Part shown: in pieces, positions 20,810 to 28,484 of the stretch | Layout: each line of letters starts with the position of its first letter | How positions within the stretch are numbered: position 1 is the stretch's first letter | From: Teredinibacter turnerae T7901 | GTDB lineage: Bacteria > Pseudomonadota > Gammaproteobacteria > Pseudomonadales > Cellvibrionaceae | Assembly (NCBI RefSeq): GCF_000023025.1 | Contig: NC_012997.1 | Span: forward strand, 976,764 to 1,040,763 | Direction: 5' to 3' | Length of the DNA: 64,000 nt | Program-made: the position numbers and the translations under genes | Notes under the pieces: generated by a model | Database searches by the model: none | Told to the model about the DNA's origin: nothing | The model's input: only the letters and a program-made list of their open reading frames with translations

Positions 20810-21643
20810 ATGATCAGCAAGTGTTTATTCCCGGTCGCAGGGTATGGAACCCGATTTCTGCCAGCCACTAAGTCAATGCCCAAAGAAATGCTGCCAATCG
20901 TCAATAAGCCACTGGTGCAGTATGGTGTTGAAGAGTCGCTTGAGGCGGGCTTGCACGAAATCGGATTCGTCACTGGCCGTGGCAAACGTGCTATTGCGGA
21001 CCATTTTGACGTGAGTTACGAGCTGGAGCATCAAATTGCAGGTTCCAGCAAAGAGCAGTACCTCACCTCGATTCGCGAGGTTATTGCCAAGGGGTCTTTC
21101 TCTTTTACCCGTCAGAGCGAGATGCGTGGTCTGGGTGATGCCATTCTCAATGGCCGTCGTTTGATCGGCAATCAACCGTTTGGTGTTGTGCTTTCCGACG
21201 ATTTGTGTGTTGCTGACGAAGACGGTGAAGGCGTTTTGACGCAAATGGTAAAGCTGTTTAAGCAGTTCCGCTGCAGCATTGTTGCCGTTCAGGAAGTCCC
21301 GGAAGATCAAATCAGCAAGTTCGGCGTCATTGCCGGCAACCCGATCAAAGACAATATTTATCAGGTTAATGAAATGGTTGAGAAGCCTGCCCCGGAAGAT
21401 GCGCCGAGTAACCTGGCGATTATCGGGCGCTACATTCTCACCCCGGATATCTTTGAAATCATCGAAAACACCCCGCCTGGTAAAAACGACGAAGTACAGT
21501 TGACTGACGCACTCATGACACAGGCCAAAAACGGCTGCGTTCTTGCGTACAAATTTAAAGGCCGCCGCTTCGATTGTGGTAGTGTTGCAGGCTTTGTTGA
21601 AGCGACGAATTTCGTTTACGAAAACGTTTACAGCCAGGAATAA
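20810..21643 (+). CDS. galU: UTP--glucose-1-phosphate uridylyltransferase
   Basis: 277 residues from ATG 20810 (MISKCLFPVAGYGTRFLPATKS, the canonical GalU start); an in-frame GTG at 20798 adds only four residues and is less likely. Makes UDP-glucose from UTP and glucose-1-phosphate for LPS, capsule and other glycans. The nucleotidyltransferase loop GYGTRFLPATKSMPKEMLP and DDLCVADEDGEG are typical. Followed by a phosphohexomutase, so the pair feeds nucleotide-sugar synthesis. Confidence 0.94.
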   Translation: MISKCLFPVAGYGTRFLPATKSMPKEMLPIVNKPLVQYGVEESLEAGLHEIGFVTGRGKRAIADHFDVSYELEHQIAGSSKEQYLTSIREVIAKGSFSFTRQSEMRGLGDAILNGRRLIGNQPFGVVLSDDLCVADEDGEGVLTQMVKLFKQFRCSIVAVQEVPEDQISKFGVIAGNPIKDNIYQVNEMVEKPAPEDAPSNLAIIGRYILTPDIFEIIENTPPGKNDEVQLTDALMTQAKNGCVLAYKFKGRRFDCGSVAGFVEATNFVYENVYSQE

Positions 21644-21708
21644 CCCCGCCTACTTATCACCCTGGCACACGCTTTCGTGTTGTTGGGGTGATCACTTCTT
21701 CTCACGGA

Positions 21709-21736
21709 AACCGCCGCTCCTACGGCGGTTTATTAT
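21709..21736 (+). terminator. Probable weak terminator after galU
   Basis: Perfect 8-bp stem AACCGCCG / CGGCGGTT with a CTCCTA loop at 21709-21730, followed by TATTATT. It sits just upstream of the phosphohexomutase start, so it may limit rather than stop readthrough. Confidence 0.5.
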
Positions 21737-21751
21737 TGGGATCTACTATTG

Positions 21752-23119
21752 ATGAAAATTGATATCTCCTGCTTCAAAGCATACGACATTCGTGGTCGGG
21801 TGCCTGAGGAGCTAAATGAGGATGTAGCTTATCGAGTTGGACGCGCCTATGCCGACTACCTGGGTGCGAATAAAGTTGTCGTGGGGCACGATATTCGGTT
21901 GACCAGCGCCTCGTTAACTGATGCGTTGGTGCGCGGTATCACAGATGCTGGCTGCGATGTTATACACATTGGGCAGGTGGGCACCGAGGAAGTGTATTTT
22001 GGGACATTTCACCTGAGCGCGGATGGTGGCATTTGCGTAACTGCCAGTCACAACCCAATGGACTACAACGGTATGAAGTTTGTCCGGGAAAATTCTAAGC
22101 CGATTTCTGGCGATACCGGCTTGAATGACATCAAGGCGATGGCTGAGGCGGGCGCGTTCAAGAATGCCGCTCGCAAAGGGCAAGTCGAACATCGTAATCT
22201 GCGTGAGGTTTATGTCTCCCATTTGCTGGAGTATGTAGATACGAAGCAATTAAAGCCGATGAAAATCGTGTGCAACGCAGGTAATGGTGGCGCGGGTGCA
22301 GTGATTGATGCTCTAGAGCCGCATCTGCCATTCGAATTTATTAAAGTTCATCACCAGCCTGATGGTTCCTTTCCTAATGGAATTCCTAACCCTCTGCTGC
22401 CAGAGCGCCGCGACGCAACTATAAGTGCTGTAAAAGAATCCGGCGCAGATCTGGGTATTGCCTGGGATGGCGATTTCGACCGCTGCTTTTTCTTCGATGA
22501 GAAAGGCAACTTTATCGAAGGTTATTATGTGGTTGGCTTGTTGGCTGAAGCGTTTATTCAGAAATACCCCGGTGCGAAAATTGTCCATGATCCGCGCTTA
22601 ACCTGGAACACGATTGATGTTGTGCAAGCGGGGGGCGGGCGTCCGGTTATGAGTAAAACCGGCCACGCTTTTATCAAAGAAAAAATGCGTGCAGAGGATG
22701 CGGTGTATGGTGGTGAAATGAGTGCACACCATTACTTCAGAGACTTCGCGTATTGCGATAATGGCTCTATCCCCTGGCTGCTGGTTACGGAGTTACTCTG
22801 TGTGACAGGAAAATCGCTGTCGGAACTGGTGGCAGACCGCATGGCGAAATATCCGTGTAGTGGTGAAATAAATAACACGGTAAACGATCCACGCAAGATC
22901 ATTGAGAGCATTGAAAAGCATTATGCATCGAGTGCGTTGGCTATTGAAAAGACCGATGGCTTATCAATGAGCTTTCCTGAATGGCGCTTGAATATTCGCA
23001 TGTCCAGCACCGAACCGGTGTTGCGCTTGAATGTTGAAAGCCGTGCAGACACTGCTCTTATGGAAGCAAAAACGCGCGAACTGCTGGATTTCGTCAAAGA
23101 GTTTGATAGCGCGAGCTAA
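21752..23119 (+). CDS. Phosphomannomutase/phosphoglucomutase (CpsG/ManB type)
   Basis: 455 residues from ATG 21752. Interconverts hexose-6-phosphate and hexose-1-phosphate via a phosphoserine. The metal/phosphoserine loop is [17 protein letters not shown], the Mg site [12 protein letters not shown], the sugar loop [12 protein letters not shown] and the phosphate loop [12 protein letters not shown] (reading MSSTEP). The N-terminus [32 protein letters not shown] is strikingly like E. coli CpsG (456 aa), favouring mannose substrates and GDP-mannose supply. AlgC-like dual activity is possible. Placed after galU, consistent with exopolysaccharide or LPS precursor synthesis. Confidence 0.88.
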   Translation: MKIDISCFKAYDIRGRVPEELNEDVAYRVGRAYADYLGANKVVVGHDIRLTSASLTDALVRGITDAGCDVIHIGQVGTEEVYFGTFHLSADGGICVTASHNPMDYNGMKFVRENSKPISGDTGLNDIKAMAEAGAFKNAARKGQVEHRNLREVYVSHLLEYVDTKQLKPMKIVCNAGNGGAGAVIDALEPHLPFEFIKVHHQPDGSFPNGIPNPLLPERRDATISAVKESGADLGIAWDGDFDRCFFFDEKGNFIEGYYVVGLLAEAFIQKYPGAKIVHDPRLTWNTIDVVQAGGGRPVMSKTGHAFIKEKMRAEDAVYGGEMSAHHYFRDFAYCDNGSIPWLLVTELLCVTGKSLSELVADRMAKYPCSGEINNTVNDPRKIIESIEKHYASSALAIEKTDGLSMSFPEWRLNIRMSSTEPVLRLNVESRADTALMEAKTRELLDFVKEFDSAS

Positions 23120-23480
23120 GCTTTTTTCTGCTGACTAGGCGTTTAGAGCAAGTTACATATTTCTCTCGCTGACCTGTTACAAAGCGTTACTTAAAACATC
23201 CGCAGGTTTGTAGATTTCTGCTAATGGAATCGGCATCATTTCATCTCTTGATGTTTTAACTTGGCAATGAAAATTGCGAAGTAAATAGGCGGGGCAGGGA
23301 AGCACCGCTATTGCCGGATGGGCAATGTAAATCCTTGAAATCTCAGAAAATCCACACATTTTCGTCAGTATTTCAAGGGTGCGCGATTAATATAGATAGG
23401 ATCAGCTATTTAATCGCCAGATAAAAAGTAGCGCTTCGTACCGGGGCGCTTATTGAAACGGAAGTCCAGGGAGATGTGTA
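23120..23480. other. 361-base gap without a convincing gene
   Basis: A 60-codon minus-strand frame (23177-23359) is open here but has no clear ribosome site, no recognisable family and no neighbour on its strand, so I do not call it. The last ~20 bases hold the ribosome site (GGGAGATG) of the following gene. I see no tRNA or recognisable riboswitch. Confidence 0.4.
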
Positions 23481-24095
23481 ATGAAAAAGACGTTGAGTTT
23501 GATGGTGTTGCTGGTTGCGGCGAGTTTGCTGCACGCAGGCGAGGCTCTGGCAGAGTCGAACGAAAGCTATTTAAAAGAAAATGGCGTGGTGTTGTCTCTA
23601 GGTCAGGTAGCTTTTGACAGCGAGGTGGCCGCTCAAGAAGGCGTAGACGACTCTGCACTGTATGTAGTGGCGGGCTGGGAAGGGCGTTACCGAAGCAATT
23701 TGATTGTTGGCGCAGGTATTTCTTTATACGATTACTCGGACAATGAGGCCTTTGAGCAGCTGACTGAATCGAATTGGGGGGGAAACGAGCGCAATTCCAG
23801 TTCTTCAGCAACCGCGTATAACTTATACGGCGAGTTAGGTTACGGTGTTGATCTCGCGCCAACGGTGAGTCTGGATCTTCTCGCAGGTTATGAGATGGTG
23901 CTCTCTTCGGAGCGGTCCATCAGCTACTGTTCTGATTGCTATTCCGAGGATATTGACATAGATTCCGGTTTGTTCCTTGCTCCACGCCTAAGGTTTAAAC
24001 CATGGGAACATTGGATGATAGCGTTAAGTTACCAGGGTTATTTGACTGGGGATGTTGAGAGCAGCGCACAAATTAGTGCAGGCTATATTTTTTAA
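23481..24095 (+). CDS. Small outer-membrane beta-barrel-like protein
   Basis: 204 residues. Clear Sec signal peptide (MKKTLSLMVLLVAASLLHAGEALA, cleavage after ALA near residue 25). The mature part alternates polar and hydrophobic residues in strands rich in Gly and aromatics (NLYGELGYGVDLAPTVSLDL, GLFLAPRLRFKPWEHWMIAL) and ends in Ile-Phe, the C-terminal aromatic typical of Bam-assembled barrels. Two close Cys (CSDC) lie in a predicted loop. It resembles opacity/OmpW-size 8-strand barrels, but no specific family is identified. Single-gene unit ended by a strong terminator. Confidence 0.65.
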   Translation: MKKTLSLMVLLVAASLLHAGEALAESNESYLKENGVVLSLGQVAFDSEVAAQEGVDDSALYVVAGWEGRYRSNLIVGAGISLYDYSDNEAFEQLTESNWGGNERNSSSSATAYNLYGELGYGVDLAPTVSLDLLAGYEMVLSSERSISYCSDCYSEDIDIDSGLFLAPRLRFKPWEHWMIALSYQGYLTGDVESSAQISAGYIF

Positions 24096-24104
24096 AATCT
24101 GCGG

Positions 24105-24159
24105 GCACTCAAGACACAAAAAAGCCGGTATATTACAGGCTTTTTTGTGTCTTGAGTGC
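24105..24159. terminator. Bidirectional terminator with 22-bp perfect arms
   Basis: Perfect 22-bp inverted repeat: arms 24105-24126 and 24138-24159, 11-base loop. The arms start GCACTCAAGACAC and contain AAAAAAGCC / GGCTTTTTT, so an A-run and a T-run serve both directions. It lies between the convergent outer-membrane gene (plus) and the doxX-like gene (minus). Confidence 0.85.
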
Positions 24160-24219
24160 GAGGGATAATTGGCAAAACGTGTTCATTGTGTCGACTGTTC
24201 GTGGGAGTTTTCTACCACT

Positions 24220-24681
24220 TTACCGCCCAATTAAGCGATCTACCGAAACGACGCCAGCGCCGGCGCTGAGCAAATACAGCAATGCGGTACCCCACAGCAA
24301 ATGTTGCGGCCAGGATGAAGGGTAAACGAAGATTTGGATAACCAGCGTGATGATTAAAAGCGCCAGCGCGCTGAGTCTGGTGAGCAATCCGCACAATATG
24401 AAAAGCGAAAAGAAAAACTCGCTGATTGTTGCTAAATAGGCCGCAATAACAGGAGGAAGCAAAGGAATCGCGTAGTCGTATTCAAACAGCGCAAATGTGC
24501 TGCTGGATAAATTCCAAAACATCCACTTTTGCCCGAGTATTTCGCTTCCTGCAAGTTTGGTTTGTGCCGAAAACCAGAACACCATAAACATGGATACGCG
24601 TGCTGCCAGTTGCAGTACCGCCTCGGGAATGACGTCAGCTAACTTTTTTGCGTAGCGATCTGTGAGTAAAAAAATATTCAT
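24220..24681 (-). CDS. DoxX-family membrane protein of the bufferin operon
   Basis: 153 residues with four hydrophobic segments. DoxX-family features: ARVSMFMVFWFSAQTKLAG near the start, ATISEFFFSLFILCGLLTRLSALALLIITLVIQIFVYP in the middle, then WPQHLLWGTALLYLLSAGAGVVSVD at the end. The start ATG shares an ATGA overlap with the stop of the upstream DUF2063 gene, implying translational coupling. DoxX proteins are frequent last members of DUF2282/DUF692/DUF2063 operons; a quinone- or thiol-linked redox role in the inner membrane is often proposed but not proven. Confidence 0.82.
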   Translation of the reverse strand: MNIFLLTDRYAKKLADVIPEAVLQLAARVSMFMVFWFSAQTKLAGSEILGQKWMFWNLSSSTFALFEYDYAIPLLPPVIAAYLATISEFFFSLFILCGLLTRLSALALLIITLVIQIFVYPSSWPQHLLWGTALLYLLSAGAGVVSVDRLIGR

Positions 24682-25460
24682 AATTGAGTTGGCTCGTCGA
24701 TGCGGTGAACAATACGCGAGTTTACAAAAAATGCTACTGCCTCGCTTGGGTTAAATTCGTCACTGTGGTCGAGCCCCGCAGCCAGCGCCTGAGAAAGCGC
24801 CGCCCCATCAATCAAACGGTCAAAAAATGCGGTCAAACCTGCTGTTAGATGGTACACGTTCACTTCTGCGTCTGGTCGCAGAACGAGGGCGGCTTGTGCT
24901 TGCTCAATGTCATCTTCGAGAGTTTTTTGTACTGAATCCCGCGCAAACTCCCACAGGGTGAAGACCGCGTAATCTGATTGAATCAATTTACAGCTGGGAT
25001 GCAGTTCAAATTTGGCTTTGCCTAGCGCATCCGGATGAATCAATTGGAATGCGGTGGGTTCGAGTGCTGCCGCTTCTCGGGCGTGGTAAGCGTTGTGGTA
25101 GGCCCAATCCAGGCGTGCAACATCGGCTAAATAGGGCAATTCCTTAACGGGAGGGAATGTTCTTATAAATGCGGGAAAGGTTTCGCCAAGTGCGGTGCTT
25201 GCAGCGCTTTGAGGGATATTTTTCTCCAAATAGGCTTTTCCTATAGCATCAAAGTAGGTGTCGCCAACCAGGTTTTTCGTTGCAGGAAAGTGTGAGCCGA
25301 GGGTGTCAATAAGTCCGCGAAACACGTTATTCCTGTAGATCGCCAAGCGTGCGTCTAATTCTTCTCGGGGATAATCACACAGTGCGTGTTCGACACCAAA
25401 CGCATGACTGCTTTCGATGAGGTGGGCGGTGAATTGCTTTTGAAATTCCTGCAGCGTCAC
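24678..25460 (-). CDS. bufC: DUF2063 protein, partner of the MNIO enzyme (BufC-type)
   Basis: 260 residues from GTG 25460, which overlaps the upstream stop as GTGA and has AGGGA 11 bases before it; a TTG at 25469 would leave only 2 bases to that site. The N-terminal DUF2063 domain is recognisable (LARLAIYRNN-type segment, here LDARLAIYRNNVFRGLIDTL, then HFPATKNLVGDTYFD and FPAFIRTFPPVKELPYLADVARLDWAYH). In bufferin systems this protein pairs with the DUF692 enzyme, probably guiding the precursor peptide. Coupled to genes on both sides. Confidence 0.85.
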   Translation of the reverse strand: MTLQEFQKQFTAHLIESSHAFGVEHALCDYPREELDARLAIYRNNVFRGLIDTLGSHFPATKNLVGDTYFDAIGKAYLEKNIPQSAASTALGETFPAFIRTFPPVKELPYLADVARLDWAYHNAYHAREAAALEPTAFQLIHPDALGKAKFELHPSCKLIQSDYAVFTLWEFARDSVQKTLEDDIEQAQAALVLRPDAEVNVYHLTAGLTAFFDRLIDGAALSQALAAGLDHSDEFNPSEAVAFFVNSRIVHRIDEPTQL

Positions 25461-26302
25461 GAGTTGCAATGTCCCTGTTGGAGGCGGTCGGCTTTAGTGG
25501 CCTCAGCTAGAAGTGTCGCAAGCGGAGGGATGTTGTTGTCCCATTCGACTAAAACTGGAAGGTGAGCTGCCAATCTGGTGTGCACGTGTTTGTAGAGCTG
25601 CCACACAGGCTTACTGATCTCCGAGCCGTGGTCATCCAAGCGAAGTTTTTGCCCGTTGGGTAAGGATTCAATGCGGTGACCTGCCAGGTGGAGTTCTCCC
25701 ACATGGGTTGTGTCTACTGAGTCGATATACCGGTATGGGTCGAAACCGTTGTTGCACGCTGAAACGTATACGTTGTTAATGTCGAGGAGCAAACCACACC
25801 CTGTTTGTCTGGCAAGGAGGTTTAGAAATTCGGGTTCACTGTAATCTGAGTGCTTAAAATCGATATAGCTTGACGGGTTCTCTATAAAAATTTGCCGTTG
25901 TAAAGCGTCCTGTACTTGCTGAATATTCGTGGTGACAACTTTAAGCGTTTCGATCGTGTACGGCAGTGGCAGCAGGTCGTTTAAAAAACGGCTGTCGTTC
26001 CTGCTCCAGGCAAGGTGTTCCGAAAACTGGGCTGGTTGATAGCGGTCGCAAAGTTGGCGAATGGCTTTTATATGCGTTTTGCACACGCCCTCCGCACTAC
26101 CAAGGGACATACCTACCCCGTGAAATGAAATCGGGTAGTGTGCAGCGACAGCCTCAAGGTAACGGTGCGGCGGTCCACCGTCGCAGAGGTAGTTTTCCGG
26201 GTGAATTTCGAACCAGCCAATGTCAGGCCGGTGTTCCAGAATTTCGTGATAGTGAACCGGTTTAAGTCCAATGCCTGCGCGGCGGGGAAGGTTGGTGGTC
26301 AT
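25457..26302 (-). CDS. bufB: DUF692 multinuclear non-heme iron oxidative enzyme (BufB-type)
   Basis: 281 residues forming a TIM-barrel DUF692 (MNIO) protein. The metal-site segments are all present: FHGVGMSLGS (His61), SEHLAW (His96), IENPSSY (Glu141), LLLDINNVYV (Asp174, Asn176), GELHLAGH (His205, His209), DDHG (Asp224, His225) and LVEWDNNIP (Glu253). Related enzymes (MbnB, BufB) oxidise cysteine residues of a ribosomal precursor peptide. With the DUF2282 precursor upstream and DUF2063 partner downstream, it should modify the four-Cys peptide at 26349-26627. Confidence 0.9.
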   Translation of the reverse strand: MTTNLPRRAGIGLKPVHYHEILEHRPDIGWFEIHPENYLCDGGPPHRYLEAVAAHYPISFHGVGMSLGSAEGVCKTHIKAIRQLCDRYQPAQFSEHLAWSRNDSRFLNDLLPLPYTIETLKVVTTNIQQVQDALQRQIFIENPSSYIDFKHSDYSEPEFLNLLARQTGCGLLLDINNVYVSACNNGFDPYRYIDSVDTTHVGELHLAGHRIESLPNGQKLRLDDHGSEISKPVWQLYKHVHTRLAAHLPVLVEWDNNIPPLATLLAEATKADRLQQGHCNS

Positions 26303-26317
26303 ACTGGCGGTCGACTA

Positions 26318-26337
26318 GCCCCGCTAGGACGCGGGGC
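26318..26337 (-). other. Intercistronic stem-loop between precursor and enzyme genes
   Basis: Perfect 7-bp GC-only stem GCCCCGC / GCGGGGC with a 6-base loop, within the 46 bases separating the bufA-like stop from the bufB start. No U-run follows on the minus strand, so it looks like an RNA-stability or partial-attenuation element rather than a full terminator. It would favour more precursor than enzyme. Confidence 0.55.
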
Positions 26338-26348
26338 CGATGCACGGG

Positions 26349-26627
26349 TTACTTGTCTTTTTTGGGTGTCAGGCTACCACCGACAATCGCGTCGCATTTG
26401 CCTTTGGGGACATAAATCCAAGCGTCGGCGATAGAATCTTTTTTGGCCTGTCCAGCACAGCTTGTTCCCTGACTGGCAATTGCGCAGTCGTTTTTGCCAG
26501 CTTTGACAATACCGTAGCATTTTTCCATGGTGGGCTGAGCCGCGTGTGCGCTGGTTCCTGCTGTCGCCATCATTACGCCAGCGGCAATAGCGCTGGAAAT
26601 TACAACGGATTTATTCATGTTTTTCAT
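26349..26627 (-). CDS. bufA: Bufferin-type precursor peptide (DUF2282, BufA1-like)
   Basis: 92 residues. Sec signal peptide with AHA before the predicted cut after Ala29, leaving a ~63-residue mature peptide. It has exactly four Cys (37, 48, 57, 78) in the contexts EKCYGI, NDCAI, TSCAG and GKCDA, the DUF2282 arrangement. In the characterised Caulobacter bufferin the family peptide is exported, carries oxidised/heterocyclised cysteines made by the MNIO enzyme, and binds copper in the periplasm. AGGAG lies 6-7 bases before the ATG. First gene of a four-gene operon (26627 down to 24220). Confidence 0.9.
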   Translation of the reverse strand: MKNMNKSVVISSAIAAGVMMATAGTSAHAAQPTMEKCYGIVKAGKNDCAIASQGTSCAGQAKKDSIADAWIYVPKGKCDAIVGGSLTPKKDK

Positions 26628-26645
26628 TAAAAACTCCTGCGAAAG

Positions 26646-26667
26646 CCAGTTCCTCCTCTGGAACTGG
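26646..26667 (-). other. 5'-leader hairpin just upstream of the bufA ribosome site
   Basis: Perfect 8-bp stem CCAGTTCC / GGAACTGG with a 6-base loop, ending about 8 bases before the AGGAG of the precursor gene. It may protect the mRNA 5' end or modulate translation. No pairing with the ribosome site itself is obvious. Confidence 0.5.
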
Positions 26668-26710
26668 GTCGGTGGGGGTTGCCCTAAGTCAATCTTGGGG
26701 CATGAGGTTT

Positions 26711-26736
26711 GGACTAGTCCCGCGGGGAAAAGGTTC
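26711..26736 (-). promoter_or_regulatory. Candidate ECF-sigma-type promoter of the bufferin operon
   Basis: On the minus strand GAACC (26736-26732) and GTCC (26714-26711) are separated by 17 bases, a layout like -35 AAC and -10 GTC elements of ECF sigma factors, which often control DUF2282 operons. There is no sigma-factor gene in the window to support it, and short motifs of this kind arise by chance. Confidence 0.3.
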
Positions 26737-26745
26737 TTCGAGTGT

Positions 26746-26778
26746 ATAAAAAAAGCGCGACCGAGGTCACGCTTTTTA
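26746..26778 (-). terminator. pgi terminator
   Basis: Stem of AAAAAGCGTGA / TCGCGCTTTTT (one mismatch) around a CCTCGG loop. Read on the minus strand it ends in a run of seven T. It lies 26 bases after the pgi stop and upstream of the bufferin promoter region, so the two units are separate. Confidence 0.8.
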
Positions 26779-26803
26779 AACAGTACTATCTCAATTGTGC
26801 AAA

Positions 26804-28444
26804 TTAGAGCGATTTATTTGCCTCGTTAAATTTGCGTACCAGAGTCTGGGTCGATGAATCCCAGTCGCCGGGGATATCTGTGGTGGTAATTGCATTCGCG
26901 ATGTGAGTGCCAAGCAGCTTACCAAGCTCAACGCCCCATTGGTCGTAGGAGTTGATATTCCACAGCACGCCCAGGGTATAGACTTTGTGCTCGTAGGCGG
27001 CGATCAGTGCACCCAGTGTTTCTGGGGTCAGCTTCTCCATTAAAATGACATTGCTGGGGCGGTTGCCTGGGTGCACCTTGTGTGGCGCCAATGACGCGAT
27101 TTCTTCTTCGCTTACGCCGGCTGCGCGAAGTTCTGCTTCAGTGGTGGCGAGGTCGCGTCCGGTCATCAACGCCTGGCTTTGAGCCACGCAATTGGCAAAC
27201 AGGTATTTGTGCTGGTGCGCAATTGGATGGTGTGCTTGCAGGGTCGCGATAAAGTCGATCGGAACCATGGTGGTTCCCTGGTGCAGCAACTGGTGGAACG
27301 AATGCTGCCCGTTAGTGCCTTCTGTGCCCCACACGATAGATCCGGTTTGGTAATCGACTTTCACGCCGTCACGGGTCACGCTTTTGCCATTGCTTTCCAT
27401 TTCCAGCTGTTGCAGGTAAGCCGGCAGCAGCTGCAGATGGTAGGCGTAAGGCAGAATGGCCTGTGTGTCGGTGCCGAGGAAATTGCTGTACCAGAACATC
27501 AACAGACCCATGAGCACGGGGATGTTTTTGTCCAGCGGTGCAGTGGCAAAGTGCTGATCCATTGCGCCTGCGCCGGCGCGCAGTTTGTTAAAGTTTTCCA
27601 TTCCCACTGCAAATGCGATGGGCATACCGATCGCGGACCAGAGTGAGTAGCGACCACCGACCCAGTCCCACAGTGGATACACGTTTTCGGCATCGATACC
27701 GAATTCAACCGCTTTGTCGACCTTAGATGAGATTGCGACAAAGTGATGTTTCAGCTGATCTTGTGCGCAACCGCTATCGAGCATCCATTTGCGGGCGGTC
27801 AGCGAGTTTTCCAGTGTTTCCAGGGTAGAAAAGGACTTCGATGCGACCAAAAACAGAGTGGAAGCCGGGTTCAGTTTCCGGGTTAGATCGTAGATTTCAG
27901 CACCGTCGACGTTGGCAACAAAGTGCACATTCACATGCCCGGTGTGAAACGGAGTCAAGGCTTTAGTGACCATGCGCGGTCCAAGGTCTGAGCCGCCGAT
28001 ACCGATATTGACCACGTCGGTAATTTTTTCGCCGGTATAGCCTTTCCATTCACCACTGTGGACTGAATCGATGAGGCCCGCCATCTTCTCTAGGGTTGCT
28101 GCAACCGCTTTTTCTTCCTCGGTACTCGCTTCTCCCAGGTAGCGCAATGCAGAGTGCAGGGCGGGGCGGTCTTCAGTATTGTTGACGTGATCACCACGCA
28201 TTAACCGCTTGATGGCGCCGCTCAGGTCGGCTTGTTCTGCTGCTGCGACCAGCTGGCTCAGCGTGTTTTCGTCCACGTGATTTTTGGAGTAGTCCAATTG
28301 CAGGCCCGCGGCGGTAACCGAAAAGCGCGCGGCACGGTTGGTGTCCTGTTGAAATGCCTCGGCCAGAGTGCGGTTTTGCCATTCGTTGGCGGCGGTGTTC
28401 AATTGGTCCCAATTGCTGAAAAGGTCAGATAATTTCTTTTGCAT
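26804..28444 (-). CDS. pgi: Glucose-6-phosphate isomerase
   Basis: 546 residues from ATG 28444 (MQKKLSDLFSNWDQL); a further in-frame ATG at 28474 would add ten residues without a better ribosome site. Interconverts glucose-6-phosphate and fructose-6-phosphate. Signatures IGIGGSDLGPRMV (phosphate loop), ASKSFSTLETLEN and the C-terminal GVLWNINSYDQWGVELGK are intact. 40 bases downstream of ispB on the same strand. It links the glycogen pool to glycolysis. Confidence 0.96.
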   Translation of the reverse strand: MQKKLSDLFSNWDQLNTAANEWQNRTLAEAFQQDTNRAARFSVTAAGLQLDYSKNHVDENTLSQLVAAAEQADLSGAIKRLMRGDHVNNTEDRPALHSALRYLGEASTEEEKAVAATLEKMAGLIDSVHSGEWKGYTGEKITDVVNIGIGGSDLGPRMVTKALTPFHTGHVNVHFVANVDGAEIYDLTRKLNPASTLFLVASKSFSTLETLENSLTARKWMLDSGCAQDQLKHHFVAISSKVDKAVEFGIDAENVYPLWDWVGGRYSLWSAIGMPIAFAVGMENFNKLRAGAGAMDQHFATAPLDKNIPVLMGLLMFWYSNFLGTDTQAILPYAYHLQLLPAYLQQLEMESNGKSVTRDGVKVDYQTGSIVWGTEGTNGQHSFHQLLHQGTTMVPIDFIATLQAHHPIAHQHKYLFANCVAQSQALMTGRDLATTEAELRAAGVSEEEIASLAPHKVHPGNRPSNVILMEKLTPETLGALIAAYEHKVYTLGVLWNINSYDQWGVELGKLLGTHIANAITTTDIPGDWDSSTQTLVRKFNEANKSL

Positions 28445-28484
28445 TGTTAGGCTCTCTGTGCTCCATACAACCATGTGCTTTTCG

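Noticed and set aside
23270-23345. Possible c-di-GMP (GEMM-like) riboswitch resemblance before the outer-membrane gene
   Set aside because: A few GC-rich hairpin-like pieces are present but the conserved core sequences and stem order are not.
23177-23359. 60-codon minus-strand frame in the gap after the phosphohexomutase
   Set aside because: No ribosome site, no recognisable family and no operon partner; likely chance.
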